This document shows positions 1 through 9,931 of a stretch of DNA of 57,093 nt, piece after piece. This stretch comes from Bacteroidota bacterium (GTDB lineage: Bacteria; Bacteroidota; Bacteroidia; Bacteroidales; VadinHA17): contig JAKPDL010000177.1 in the NCBI GenBank assembly GCA_029552825.1, forward strand, positions 1-57,093, in the 5' to 3' direction. Position 1 is the stretch's first letter, and each line of letters opens with the position of its first letter. The position numbers and the translations under genes are program-made. Under the pieces are notes generated by a model that was not told where the DNA came from, did not search any database, and was given only the letters and a program-made list of their open reading frames with translations.

Positions 1-235
1 GCACAAATATCTCGAGACGCTTCAGAAACAGCAGAAACGGCTGAATGAATTCACAACACTATTGCCGGGTCACGGCACTCCGGTCTCTTCCGATTTCATC
101 AACGATCAGGCTGCATGTGTTAAAAGCATTCTCGACGGCACCTGCCAGGCAAAAGAGTATAAGTCATTCGCCGGTAACGCCATGCTTTGCTCATATGGCC
201 GTGCCAGCGTCGCCTACAGACCTGATAATCTTTAA
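1..235 (+). CDS. Metallo-beta-lactamase-fold hydrolase, C-terminal fragment
   Basis: This is the 3' end of a gene that begins before the window; the frame starts at base 2 and ends with TAA at 233-235, giving 77 residues. It contains LLPGHGTPV, the histidine-bearing strand near the C-terminus of many MBL-fold hydrolases (glyoxalase II-like and related), followed by a short helical tail. The metal-binding HxHxDH motif would lie upstream and cannot be seen, so the substrate cannot be inferred. The next gene starts 18 bp downstream on the same strand, so the two may be co-transcribed. The fold assignment rests on one short motif. Confidence 0.6.
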   Translation, partial: HKYLETLQKQQKRLNEFTTLLPGHGTPVSSDFINDQAACVKSILDGTCQAKEYKSFAGNAMLCSYGRASVAYRPDNL

Positions 236-253
236 AGATTCTTATTTGCATTT

Positions 254-3088
254 ATGCCTGATGCTTTTAAGGAATTTTACTCATCAATACTTGGAAGGCT
301 TGGAAAATCAAAAGCTTTCGACGATTCCCTGCGCACACTTGCCTATGGAACAGATGCCAGCCTCTACAGACTGATTCCTCGAATGGTTATTGAACCAGCT
401 TGCGAAGAAGAAGTCTCTTTAATTCTTCAGAAAGCATCACGCTACGGAGTGGCAGTAACCTTCAGGGCTGCAGGTACAAGCCTCTCGGGACAGGCAGTTA
501 CTGATTCAGTAATGGTTCTGATTTCCGATAAATACTGGAACAGATATAGCATTTCAGAAGATGCGGGAACAATAACCGTCCAGCCAGCACTCACCGGAGG
601 AAAATTAAACTCAATTCTTGCCAGGTACCAGCGGAAAATAGGCCCTGACCCAGCATCTATTGACGCTGCAACAATTGGCGGAATAGTGGCAAACAACGCA
701 AGCGGACTCAGAAGCAGGGCAGCAGGTACAAGCTACAGCACCGTAAAAGACCTCAGGATCATATTTTCCGACGGCACAATACTTGACACAGGCAATGAAC
801 AGAGCAGGAAAGAATTTCTTGTTTCTCACCGGGAAATGGTCAATAAAATTCTTCAGCTTTCTGAATCGGTGAAATCCAATGAGAAACTTGCTGAACGAAT
901 CAGATTTAAATACAGACTTAAAAATACTACCGGATATACACTTAACGCTTTAACTGATTTCACTGACCCATTCGAAATAATAAAACACCTGATGATTGGC
1001 TCCGAGGGTACTCTGGGCTTTATCTCTGAAATTACTCTCGAAACAGTTTATGTTAAACCTTTCAGAGCCAGTTCACTAATGATATTTCCAGGGGTTTCTG
1101 AAGCTTGCAGGGCAGTTAATTTTCTTTCTGAAATGCCTGTGGAAGCAGTTGAATTTATCGACCGTAACGGCCTCCGGTCGGTGGAGAATGAACCAGGAAT
1201 GCCCGTCTTCCTTAAAAAAATTAGCCCTGAAGCATCAGCCCTGCTGGTTGAAACAACAGCCTCATCAAAAGAGGAGCTGGATAAACAAATCGAAGATGTA
1301 CTCGGAAAAGTAAGAAATATCCCGTCAGAGATACCATTTAAATTTACTGATGTACCTGAAGAATATGAGGAACTCTGGAAAGTACGGAAAGGTCTCTTCC
1401 CGTCGGCAGGCGCTATGAGAAGACCAGGTACAACCGTTATCATCGAAGATATTGCGGTGCCAGTAAACAGGCTCGGTGAAGCTGTTAATGACCTTCACCG
1501 AATTCTGGAAAAATATGGTTACGATAACACTGTTGTTTACGGCCACGCTCTGGAAGGAAACCTTCATTTTGTACTCAGTCAGGATTTCTCCGCAGAGGAT
1601 GAAAAGATACGGTACCGCAGTCTGATGGACGAAGTGGCAGATTTAATTATTAATAAGTACGACGGGTCACTGAAGGCAGAACATGGAACCGGACGGAATA
1701 TGGCTCCGTTTGTGAAAAAAGAGTGGGGCAAAGAAGCATATGAGGTGATGAAGAAGATTAAGGAGATTTTCGATCCTCAGAATATCCTTAACCCAGGAGT
1801 TATTCTCAACGATGACCCGGAAATCCACCTCAGGAATCTTAAAACCATTCCTGCTGTTGACGAAACAATTGATAAATGCATAGAGTGTGGCTTCTGTGAA
1901 CCCTCATGCGTATCGGCCGGACTTACGCTTACCCCGCGGCAGAGAGTAGTTGTATACAGAGAAATGGAATACCTCAGAAAGAGCGGACACCAGCCCCATC
2001 TGTTGGCATCCCTGGCGAAATCATTTGAATATCATGGTAAAACAACATGCGCCGCCGATGGCCTGTGTGCAATAAACTGCCCTGTAAAAATAGACACCGG
2101 AAAACTCATTAAAAAACTGCGCTCTGAAAGATCCATCATGGCAAAAAAAATGGCAGAAGCCATCGCAAAAAATCTTGCATTTGTTACAGCATTCGGCAGA
2201 CTCTTTCTCAAAGGAGCTTACCTTAAACACAGGCTATTTGGAACCAGAGTGATGAAATACGCTACCATGGGGCTGAGAAAAATATCGTTAAATACTCTTC
2301 CTCAATGGAATCCTTATCTTCCCGGCGGGGCAAATAAAATCAAGACTCCTGTTCGTCCGGGTAAAAGTACACGGCAGGCTGTATACTTCCCTTCTTGTAT
2401 AAACCGCACAATGGGCGTATCTGTTGACCACCACCATGAAAAACAACTTTCGGAGAAAATGATTTCGCTGATGGCAAAAGCAGGCTATGATGTTATCTTC
2501 CCTGAAAAACTGAATAACCTTTGTTGTGGCATGCCGTTTCTGAGTAAGGGATTTGTCGAAGCCGGAATGGCAAAATCAAATGAGCTTGAAAACGCACTTA
2601 TCAGGGCAAGCAATAATGGTGAATACCCTGTTGTATGCGATATGAGCCCGTGCCTTTTTACCATGAGAGAAAATTTCGGCGACAGAATCAGACTTTATGA
2701 ACCTGTGGAATTTATTATGGAGTTCCTTCTGCCTTACCTTGATATAACGCCTGTCAATGAAACTATTGCAGTATTTCCGGTATGCAGCATGAAGAAAATG
2801 GGTCTGGATAAGAAACTTATCGAACTTGCCGGTTTATGCGCCAGAGAAGTGATTGTACCGGAGACAAACTGCTGCGGATTTGCCGGTGACAAAGGATTCT
2901 TTAATCCTGAACTCAATGCTTACGGACTCAGAAACCTCAAACAGCAGATACCATCAACCGTGAAACACGGATATTCAACCAGCAGAACATGCGAAACAGG
3001 CCTTTCTCTTCATTCGGGTATCTCATTTAAATCAATAGTTTATCTTGCCGACATGGTTACCCGGCCAAAAAACTTTAATTCTTTTTAA
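254..3088 (+). CDS. FAD-binding, Fe-S D-lactate dehydrogenase-type oxidoreductase (Dld-II/GlcD-GlcF fusion)
   Basis: A 944-residue fusion of a GlcD-like flavoprotein with a GlcF-like iron-sulfur module. A PCMH-type FAD-binding domain (about residues 40-215, with FRAAGTSLSGQ) is followed by the FAD-oxidase C-terminal domain to about 530. Ferredoxin-type cysteines follow at 542/545/548/552 and 599/605/609, then two cysteine-rich CCG repeats (CCG at 757-759 and 873-875). This architecture and length match respiratory D-lactate dehydrogenases of the Dld-II type, which pass electrons from D-lactate (or another 2-hydroxyacid) to quinone at the inner face of the membrane. No transmembrane segment is obvious. 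The substrate is inferred from family only; glycolate or 2-hydroxyglutarate remain possible. All expected cysteines appear intact. Confidence 0.85.
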   Translation: MPDAFKEFYSSILGRLGKSKAFDDSLRTLAYGTDASLYRLIPRMVIEPACEEEVSLILQKASRYGVAVTFRAAGTSLSGQAVTDSVMVLISDKYWNRYSISEDAGTITVQPALTGGKLNSILARYQRKIGPDPASIDAATIGGIVANNASGLRSRAAGTSYSTVKDLRIIFSDGTILDTGNEQSRKEFLVSHREMVNKILQLSESVKSNEKLAERIRFKYRLKNTTGYTLNALTDFTDPFEIIKHLMIGSEGTLGFISEITLETVYVKPFRASSLMIFPGVSEACRAVNFLSEMPVEAVEFIDRNGLRSVENEPGMPVFLKKISPEASALLVETTASSKEELDKQIEDVLGKVRNIPSEIPFKFTDVPEEYEELWKVRKGLFPSAGAMRRPGTTVIIEDIAVPVNRLGEAVNDLHRILEKYGYDNTVVYGHALEGNLHFVLSQDFSAEDEKIRYRSLMDEVADLIINKYDGSLKAEHGTGRNMAPFVKKEWGKEAYEVMKKIKEIFDPQNILNPGVILNDDPEIHLRNLKTIPAVDETIDKCIECGFCEPSCVSAGLTLTPRQRVVVYREMEYLRKSGHQPHLLASLAKSFEYHGKTTCAADGLCAINCPVKIDTGKLIKKLRSERSIMAKKMAEAIAKNLAFVTAFGRLFLKGAYLKHRLFGTRVMKYATMGLRKISLNTLPQWNPYLPGGANKIKTPVRPGKSTRQAVYFPSCINRTMGVSVDHHHEKQLSEKMISLMAKAGYDVIFPEKLNNLCCGMPFLSKGFVEAGMAKSNELENALIRASNNGEYPVVCDMSPCLFTMRENFGDRIRLYEPVEFIMEFLLPYLDITPVNETIAVFPVCSMKKMGLDKKLIELAGLCAREVIVPETNCCGFAGDKGFFNPELNAYGLRNLKQQIPSTVKHGYSTSRTCETGLSLHSGISFKSIVYLADMVTRPKNFNSF

Positions 3089-3195
3089 CTCTGTAAATGA
3101 ATAACCGAACATCTATGTTTATATCTTTAGCCCTGAGTAACCTGATCTTAATATTTTTAAAAACAAACCTGAGATCTCTTTAAAATTGAATTGTT

Positions 3196-6189
3196 ATGCG
3201 AATTAAACTGCTCTTCCTGTTCTGGCTTATATCTATTGCAGTCAATTCCCAGCAGGATTATGCTCCTGTTGTAGGGGTAAGCGACAGAAGGCCGGAAGTT
3301 TACGGATTCAGAAATGCAAAAGTAGTGGTTGATTATCAGACTACTATGGAAAATACTGATTTCCTTGTGTCGGAGGGAAGGATAATTTCCGTAGGTAAAA
3401 ACCTTTCATTTCCTCCCGGCACAGTAATAATCGACCTTACGGGAAAAACTGTCTATCCATCCTTTGTGGATGTGTATGCTCCCAACTATGGCATCAGGGT
3501 ACAGCAGACAACCTCTGGTGATGCTTCACAGATGGCAAGGCTGGTTGCGGTTCAACAGCAAACCGGAAGGCAGGCGGCACAGCAGCCTGAACCTGAAGCC
3601 CGTGTGGCTGATTACTGGAATGAAGGCATCAAAGCTTCATTTAACGTTGCAGATGAGTTTATACCCGACTCACGCTCTGCAGGAGAATACCGGCAGGCCG
3701 GGTTCGGCGCCGTTGTAACTTTCAAAGCCGATGGCCTTGCTAGAGGAACATCAGCCCTTGTGACAACGGGCGACGGTAAAGCAAATAGTGTGATGCTCAA
3801 AAACCGTGCAACAGCCAACTACTCATTTAACCGGGGACGCTCGTCCGACCTCTACCCGGCTTCCCTCTTCGGTATTATAGCCCTCCTGCGACAGTTTAAT
3901 TACGACGCCCAGTGGTATAAACAACTTCCACCCGGCTACCTGCACGATGAGGATATCGAAGCTTACCTTGCAAACCTTTCGTTGCCACAGGTGATGGAGG
4001 TAAGAAATAAACTTGAAATAATGCGGGCAGACAGGATAGCAAAGGAATTCGGCATTAACTATATAATTAAAGGTGCAGGCGACGAATACCAGGCACTCAG
4101 CGATGTAAAGAAAACAGGTATGAAACTTATTATACCTGTCAACTTCCCCGAAGCCCCCGATGTAAAGGATCCTTATGATGCGGCAAGGGTGGCTTACACA
4201 ACCCTTAAACACTACGAACTTGCTCCGTCGAACCTTTCTATGATTGCTTCAACAGGTATACCCTTCACCATTACATCGGCAGACCTCCGCCAGCGCTCAT
4301 CATTTCTTGCAAACCTCAGAAAGGCAATTAAATACGGATTACCTGAAACAGAGGCTCTCAAAGCTCTGACATATACCCCGGCTTCATTAATCGGAGCAGC
4401 CGACCTTGTGGGTGCTATAAAGAAAAATATGATTGCAAACTTCCTGATTACATCAGGCAACATTTTCAGCGACGACTGCGTAATCTACGAGCACTGGGTG
4501 CAGGGTGTCCCTTACAGGTTTGTTGACCTCCGGCTAAAGGACCTGAGAGGAACTTACGACCTGCAGGTCGATGGAGAAAAATATAAAATGGTTCTTTCAG
4601 GGACATTTGACAAACCTGCAGTTAAGCTTCTATATGACACTACTGAAATAAGGGGAGCAACTTTTACGCTTGAAAAAGACCTTGTTAGCATAACCTTTGA
4701 ACGACAGAAAATACGTTACAGGCTGCCAGGATACATATCCGGAAACGACCTGACCGGAAAGGGTCAGCTCGACAACGGAAAATGGGTCAACTGGAAGGCA
4801 ACATTCGTAAGCAGGGATTTTGAACCTGATACCAGACAGAAAAGGCCCTCACCACCTGTGATAAAACCCGGACCTGTTCCTTATCCGTTTTCTCCCTATG
4901 GATGGATAGAACCTCCAGAGCAGGAGGATGTTCTGTTCCGCAATGCAACAGTGTGGACGAATGAAAAGGAAGGCATACTTAAAAATACGGATGTTCTTGT
5001 TAAGGGAGGCAAAATTGCTGCAATTGGCAGGAACCTTTCTGCTCCCGGAGCAAAAGTCATAGACGCAACAGGAATGCATCTTACACCGGGAATAATCGAC
5101 GAACATTCACATATCGCCCTCGATGCCACAAATGAGATGGGACAGGCAATTACTTCAGAGGTACGTTGCAGCGATGTAATTGATCCCGAGGATATTTCAA
5201 TCTATCGCCAACTGGCAGGCGGCGTAACAGCTGCACATATTCTGCACGGTTCTGCAAATCCCATTGGTGGACAATCGGTTATAATCAAACACCGGTGGGG
5301 CAGACCTGCCGAAGAACTCAAAGTTGAAGGACAGGTAGGCTTCCTGAAACATGCACTCGGAGAAAATGTTAAGCGTACCACTACCCGCTATCCCAATACC
5401 AGGATGGGGGTGGAACAGATTATACGTGATGCCTATCAGCGGGCTGTTGACTATAACAGGGAATGGAGGACCTGGAATGCTCTCAAACCTTCAGAAAGGG
5501 TTGGGAAAATACCACCGCGCCGCGACCTTGAACTCGATGCACTGGTCGATGTGCTTGAAGGCAGAAGTTTTATAGTGTGCCACACCTATGTGCAGTCGGA
5601 AGGTGCAATGATTATGAACCTTGCCCAGGAATTCGGCGTAAAAGTGAATACTCTTATCCACTTTAATGAAGGCTACAAAATAGCAGACCAGATTAAGGAA
5701 CATGGGGCAGCTGCTTCTGTGTTCTCCGACTGGTGGGATTATAAATACGAAGTGTATGAAGGCACAACATATAATGCCCCGATGCTCCTCAGCCAGGGTA
5801 TCCTTACCTGCCTCCATTCCGACGACGCCGAGATGGGTAGAAGACTTAATCAGGAAGCCGCCAAAGTAATCAAATACGGAAACATACCTGAAGAAGAAGC
5901 ACTTAAACTTGTAACACTCAACCCGGCTAAAATACTCCATCTCGACCACCGTATGGGAAGTATAAAAGTCGGTAAAGACGCTGACCTGGTTTTGTGGACA
6001 GATAACCCGCTTTCAATATACGCCCGGGCAAATAAAACAATGGTAGATGGTGTAATATATTTCGACGAAGATATTGACGCCCGGATCAGAGAACAAATTG
6101 CAAATGACAGAAACAGAATCATTTCAAACATTCTCAGAGAATCACAGCAGCCATCACAATCAGCAACCTCTAATTTTCCGAGACGATGA
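3196..6189 (+). CDS. Exported double-domain amidohydrolase, N-terminal domain degenerate
   Basis: A 997-residue protein with an N-terminal signal peptide (hydrophobic LLFLFWLISIAV, cleavage near residue 19), so likely periplasmic or envelope-located. It holds two amidohydrolase-superfamily units. In the C-terminal unit (about 570-960) the metal-binding motif is present as GIIDEHSHIA near residue 636, and LHSDD near 875 supplies the catalytic aspartate. In the N-terminal unit (about 30-430) the equivalent strand reads TVYPSFVDVYAPN with no HxH, so it is probably catalytically dead. Imidazolonepropionase- and dipeptidase-like enzymes are the nearest general class; the substrate is unknown. The stop codon overlaps the next gene's start (ATGA), indicating translational coupling of two related proteins. 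Confidence 0.8.
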   Translation: MRIKLLFLFWLISIAVNSQQDYAPVVGVSDRRPEVYGFRNAKVVVDYQTTMENTDFLVSEGRIISVGKNLSFPPGTVIIDLTGKTVYPSFVDVYAPNYGIRVQQTTSGDASQMARLVAVQQQTGRQAAQQPEPEARVADYWNEGIKASFNVADEFIPDSRSAGEYRQAGFGAVVTFKADGLARGTSALVTTGDGKANSVMLKNRATANYSFNRGRSSDLYPASLFGIIALLRQFNYDAQWYKQLPPGYLHDEDIEAYLANLSLPQVMEVRNKLEIMRADRIAKEFGINYIIKGAGDEYQALSDVKKTGMKLIIPVNFPEAPDVKDPYDAARVAYTTLKHYELAPSNLSMIASTGIPFTITSADLRQRSSFLANLRKAIKYGLPETEALKALTYTPASLIGAADLVGAIKKNMIANFLITSGNIFSDDCVIYEHWVQGVPYRFVDLRLKDLRGTYDLQVDGEKYKMVLSGTFDKPAVKLLYDTTEIRGATFTLEKDLVSITFERQKIRYRLPGYISGNDLTGKGQLDNGKWVNWKATFVSRDFEPDTRQKRPSPPVIKPGPVPYPFSPYGWIEPPEQEDVLFRNATVWTNEKEGILKNTDVLVKGGKIAAIGRNLSAPGAKVIDATGMHLTPGIIDEHSHIALDATNEMGQAITSEVRCSDVIDPEDISIYRQLAGGVTAAHILHGSANPIGGQSVIIKHRWGRPAEELKVEGQVGFLKHALGENVKRTTTRYPNTRMGVEQIIRDAYQRAVDYNREWRTWNALKPSERVGKIPPRRDLELDALVDVLEGRSFIVCHTYVQSEGAMIMNLAQEFGVKVNTLIHFNEGYKIADQIKEHGAAASVFSDWWDYKYEVYEGTTYNAPMLLSQGILTCLHSDDAEMGRRLNQEAAKVIKYGNIPEEEALKLVTLNPAKILHLDHRMGSIKVGKDADLVLWTDNPLSIYARANKTMVDGVIYFDEDIDARIREQIANDRNRIISNILRESQQPSQSATSNFPRR

Positions 6190-7520
6190 AAACAAAAGTT
6201 ATATTTTCTGTAATAATCTCAATAGCAATAGCTTGCATTTTTCAGGCAAGAGCTCAGAGTCCAGTTGTGGCACCACCGCAGAAAAAACCGGTTATGCTTA
6301 CCGGTGGTACCATCCATACAGGAACCGGCGAAGTAATTGAGAACGGCATTATAGCTTTTTCGGCAGGTAAAATTACATTTGTCGGTAAAGCATCTGACAG
6401 CAGGCTCGACAGACGTGACTATGAAGTGATTGACGTGACAGGAAAACATGTTTATCCCGGACTTATTCTGCCAAATACAACTCTCGGCTTGGTAGAGATA
6501 AGCGGAGTTGACGTTACTGTCGACAGCAGGGAGCTGGGTGACCTGAACCCCAACGTAAGGGCAATTGTTGCCTATAATACCGATTCACACGTTATTCCGG
6601 TGATACGCTCCAATGGAACCCTTATTGCACAGATAACCCCACAGGGAACACTTCTTCCCGGTACGGCAAGTGTTGTACAGCTCGATGCATGGAACTGGAA
6701 AGATGCTGCATACCGGCCTGATAATGGCCTCATACTTGGCTGGCCCAGAAGAGCTGAAGCAACAGGCCGGCAGGCATTTGTAACAGAAGCGCAAACAACA
6801 GCAGCATCAGCCCAGTCGTCATACGAAAGAAGTGTTGAACAGCTGGAAAAAATATTTACCGATGCAGTGGCTTATGCAGCAGTTGAAAAACCTGAAAAGA
6901 CAAACCTCAGGCTTGAAGCAATGAGAGGACTCTTTAACGGTTCGAAGACACTCTTTATCAACGCCCAGGATGCAAAAGGAATTATTGCGGCAGTTTCGTT
7001 TGCTAAACGCTATGGAGTGAAAAAGATAGTTCTTGCAAATGCAACCGAATCAGCATGGGAAGTGAAAGATTTCCTGAAAGAGAACAATATACCCGTTATT
7101 GTGGCTAACCCTCTTAGCCTCCCATTATACGAGCATAGCGACGTGAGAATGCCCTTCAAATTGGCTGCAATGTTTATGAAGGAAGGCATACTTACAGGCC
7201 TTACATATTCCTCAATGGCTTATGGCAACCTGCCTTTTGCAGCTGGACAAACAGTTGCTTATGGCCTTACAAAAGAAGAAGCATTGCAAACTGTCACACT
7301 CAATAATGCGAAAATACTTGGTATAGATGATGTTACAGGCTCCCTTGAACCTGGTAAGGATGCCAACATAGTGGTGTCGACAGGCGACCTTCTCGACATG
7401 AAAACCAACAACGTGGAACTTGCATTCATCACAGGAAGAAATATAAGCCTTGATAATAAACATAAACAACTTACCAGGAGATTTAAAGAGAAATACAATA
7501 ATGTGAATTCCGGTAACTGA
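6186..7520 (+). CDS. Exported amidohydrolase-like protein lacking the HxH motif
   Basis: A 444-residue protein with a signal peptide (IFSVIISIAIACIF, then ARAQ) and the amidohydrolase composite layout: N-terminal beta-sandwich strands (MLTGGTIHTGTGEVIENG), a TIM-barrel body, and a C-terminal return to the sandwich (GSLEPGKDANIVV). At the usual GxxDxHxH position it reads HVYPGLILPNTTLGL (about residue 88-102), so the metal-binding histidines are missing. It resembles the N-terminal half of the upstream protein and overlaps its gene by 4 bp. I infer a non-catalytic partner or a scaffold forming a hetero-oligomer with the upstream enzyme. The fold is confident, the role is not. Confidence 0.75.
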   Translation: MKTKVIFSVIISIAIACIFQARAQSPVVAPPQKKPVMLTGGTIHTGTGEVIENGIIAFSAGKITFVGKASDSRLDRRDYEVIDVTGKHVYPGLILPNTTLGLVEISGVDVTVDSRELGDLNPNVRAIVAYNTDSHVIPVIRSNGTLIAQITPQGTLLPGTASVVQLDAWNWKDAAYRPDNGLILGWPRRAEATGRQAFVTEAQTTAASAQSSYERSVEQLEKIFTDAVAYAAVEKPEKTNLRLEAMRGLFNGSKTLFINAQDAKGIIAAVSFAKRYGVKKIVLANATESAWEVKDFLKENNIPVIVANPLSLPLYEHSDVRMPFKLAAMFMKEGILTGLTYSSMAYGNLPFAAGQTVAYGLTKEEALQTVTLNNAKILGIDDVTGSLEPGKDANIVVSTGDLLDMKTNNVELAFITGRNISLDNKHKQLTRRFKEKYNNVNSGN

Positions 7521-7763
7521 AATTGTTGCTCAATATTTGAGTTTACCAGAAATAACATTCTGAAGGGCACATTTATACATACTCATTGATTTTTTATCTG
7601 CTTTTATTGTGTCCCATAGCATGTTATTGGACAGGCAAAATTACCGGGCCTTCTTTATGATAATTATTCAGTGGTGAAAACCAATAATATGACCTGCCCT
7701 GGATTTTAGCAATTTTTCATCCAATTATCACTCAGGGTAAGCAGAGTTTTGTATTTTTATGCT
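7521..7763. other. Intergenic gap, 243 bp, no firm feature
   Basis: No tRNA, strong terminator or consensus promoter is visible. It holds a minus-strand reading frame of 30 codons (7622 down to 7530) with a fairly protein-like composition, treated as unproven. A 16-base string at 7666-7681 (ATTCAGTGGTGAAAAC) recurs at 36851-36866 in another intergenic gap. Transcription of the following glycosyltransferase gene probably starts here. Confidence 0.4.
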
Positions 7764-8915
7764 ATGAAAATCATTATTGCAGGTACTGCTTATCCATTCA
7801 GGGGCGGACTGGCAGCATACAACGAACGCCTTGCACGTCAGTTTCAGTCTGAAGGTCATGACGTATCCATAATAACTTTTACGACACAATACCCTTCATT
7901 TCTTTTCCCGGGTAAATCACAGTTTTCATCAGCTCCGGCTCCTTCTGACCTTAAAATAGAAAGAAGGATGAGTTCTGTCAATCCGTTTACATGGATAATT
8001 AATGGCTTGAAAATCAAGAAGACCAGGCCTGATATCCTCATTTTCAAATACTGGCTGCCATTTATGGCACCATGTTTCGGAACCATAGCACGCATGGCAA
8101 AGTCGAACCGGCATACAAAAATCATTGCAATCTTCGATAATGTTATACCACACGAAAAACGTCCGGGCGACACATTCTTAACTAATTATTTCGTTAAATC
8201 TGTTGACGGTGCTATTGTGATGTCAGAAACGGTAAAAACCGACCTGCTGAAGTTTCGGAGCAATATACCGGTGTATCTGACACCACATCCGCTATTCGAT
8301 AACTTCGGCCAGAAAATAGAAAAAAAGGAAGCACTTACCCGGCTCGGATTGGATCCCTCTTTCAATTATATCCTATTTTTTGGTTTTGTAAGACCTTACA
8401 AGGGTCTGGACATCCTTATAAAAGCTTTCAAATGGGTGCGAGAAGAATACACTGAGACAAAACTGATAGTTGCTGGCGAGTTTTATGAAGACGAAAAGCC
8501 TTATAGAAAACTCATTGAAGAAGAAAAACTGCAAAATGATATTTTTCTGTTCAACAGGTTTATAAATGACGATGAAGTGGCACTGTTCTTTTCTGCCTGC
8601 GATCTGGTAGTTCAACCTTACAAAAGTGCCACACAGAGCGGAGTAACCCAGATAGCATACCACTTTGAAATACCCATGATAGTAACTAAGGTGGGAGGAT
8701 TGAAGGAAATTGTTCCCGGTGGAAAATGCGGATATGTTGTTGAACCCGACCCGATTGAAATTGCCGATGCTATAACCCGTTTCTATTCTGAGAGAAATTC
8801 TATTGACTTTACCAGTTACATCAGAGAGGAAAAGAAAAAATATTCATGGGATAAAATGACAGCAGTAATTTTAGATATTTACAGAAAAATTTCTGAAGAT
8901 GATAGTAAGAAGTAA
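7764..8915 (+). CDS. Glycosyltransferase, GT4 family
   Basis: A 383-residue GT-B fold glycosyltransferase. The N-terminal acceptor domain begins MKIIIAGTAYPFRGGLAAYN, typical of GT4 enzymes. The C-terminal donor domain carries FFGFVRPYKGLDILIKAF and SGVTQIAYHFEIPMIVTKVG, with the glycine-rich GGLKEIV before the nucleotide-sugar E-x7-E region. The ATG at 7764 is preferred to the in-frame TTG at 7749 because it opens directly on the first beta strand. The gene overlaps the following sugar kinase gene by 17 bp and is co-directional with a heptose nucleotidyltransferase, so it probably adds a sugar, perhaps a heptose, to a cell-surface glycan. The acceptor and donor are inferred from context only. 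Confidence 0.85.
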   Translation: MKIIIAGTAYPFRGGLAAYNERLARQFQSEGHDVSIITFTTQYPSFLFPGKSQFSSAPAPSDLKIERRMSSVNPFTWIINGLKIKKTRPDILIFKYWLPFMAPCFGTIARMAKSNRHTKIIAIFDNVIPHEKRPGDTFLTNYFVKSVDGAIVMSETVKTDLLKFRSNIPVYLTPHPLFDNFGQKIEKKEALTRLGLDPSFNYILFFGFVRPYKGLDILIKAFKWVREEYTETKLIVAGEFYEDEKPYRKLIEEEKLQNDIFLFNRFINDDEVALFFSACDLVVQPYKSATQSGVTQIAYHFEIPMIVTKVGGLKEIVPGGKCGYVVEPDPIEIADAITRFYSERNSIDFTSYIREEKKKYSWDKMTAVILDIYRKISEDDSKK

Positions 8916-9921
8916 AGCCCCCCTCAGGTTAGGCCTTGCCGGAGGTGGAACTGATGTATCACCATATTCCGACATATTTGGAGGAGCTATCCTTAATGCA
9001 TCAATAAATCTTTATGCATATGCCTCAATAGAACCGGGGGATAATGGAGAAATTACTCTCAGACTTGAAGATAAGAATCTTGAACTCAGGTACCCTCTGA
9101 CTGAGCGGCTCGAACCTGATGGTAATATGGACCTGATAAAGGGTGTATACAACAGGATTATCAGGGAATTCAGGCTTTCACCACAACCTTTCAGGCTTTC
9201 TGCTTATGTTGATGCACCTCCGGGGTCCGGTTTGGGTTCCTCCTCCACACTGGTTGTAGCAGTACTTGGAGCATTTGCCGAATGGTTCCGGCTTCCCCTC
9301 GGAGAATATGACCTTGCCTGGCTCGCCTGCGATATCGAACGTAACGACCTCGGAATGGCAGGAGGGAAACAGGACCAGTATGCTGCAACTTTCGGCGGAG
9401 TAAACTTTATGGAATTCTATAAAAACGACAAAGTTATTGTAAACCCCCTCCGCATTAAAGAACAGATCCTGAACGAACTCTCCAACAACATAGTACTCTA
9501 TTATACCGAAACAAGCAGAATATCCTCAAGCATCATCGAAAACCAGCAACGGAATGTTAAAGAAGGCGTTTCCGAATCGGTGGAAGCAATGCACATGCTT
9601 AAGGAGCTGGCTATTAGTATGAAAGAAGCATTGCTGAAGGGGGAACTTGACTCTCTGGGAGAATTACTCGACAACTCATGGAATTATAAGAAGAAGATGG
9701 CGGGCGGAATAACAAACCCCCACATCGACACAATTTATGATACAGCCCTCAAAGCAGGAGCTACCGGAGGTAAAATAAGCGGGGCAGGAGGGGGAGGATA
9801 TATGTTCTTCTATTGCCCCCGTAATACAAGATATAACGTTATCCGGGCTCTTAAACAATTCGGTGGACATGAGCAGAAGTACGAATTTACCAAGCGCGGA
9901 CTCGAAACCTGGACTATCTGA
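8899..9921 (+). CDS. hddA: GHMP kinase, D-glycero-alpha-D-manno-heptose 7-phosphate kinase-like
   Basis: A 340-residue GHMP-superfamily sugar kinase. Motif 1 is APLRLGLAGGGTDVSPY at the N-terminus, motif 2 is PPGSGLGSSSTLVVAV (ATP loop, about residue 105-120), and motif 3 is GATGGKISGAGGGGYMFF near the C-terminus. The AGGGTD start is typical of the HddA/fucokinase subgroup. HddA phosphorylates heptose 7-phosphate at C1 in GDP-heptose synthesis. The adjacent gene encodes the matching nucleotidyltransferase, which supports this over fucose or other kinases. It overlaps the preceding gene by 17 bp and lies 10 bp before the next. GmhA and GmhB partners are not in the window. Confidence 0.8.
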   Translation: MIVRSKAPLRLGLAGGGTDVSPYSDIFGGAILNASINLYAYASIEPGDNGEITLRLEDKNLELRYPLTERLEPDGNMDLIKGVYNRIIREFRLSPQPFRLSAYVDAPPGSGLGSSSTLVVAVLGAFAEWFRLPLGEYDLAWLACDIERNDLGMAGGKQDQYAATFGGVNFMEFYKNDKVIVNPLRIKEQILNELSNNIVLYYTETSRISSSIIENQQRNVKEGVSESVEAMHMLKELAISMKEALLKGELDSLGELLDNSWNYKKKMAGGITNPHIDTIYDTALKAGATGGKISGAGGGGYMFFYCPRNTRYNVIRALKQFGGHEQKYEFTKRGLETWTI

Positions 9922-9931
9922 ATAATGATCA

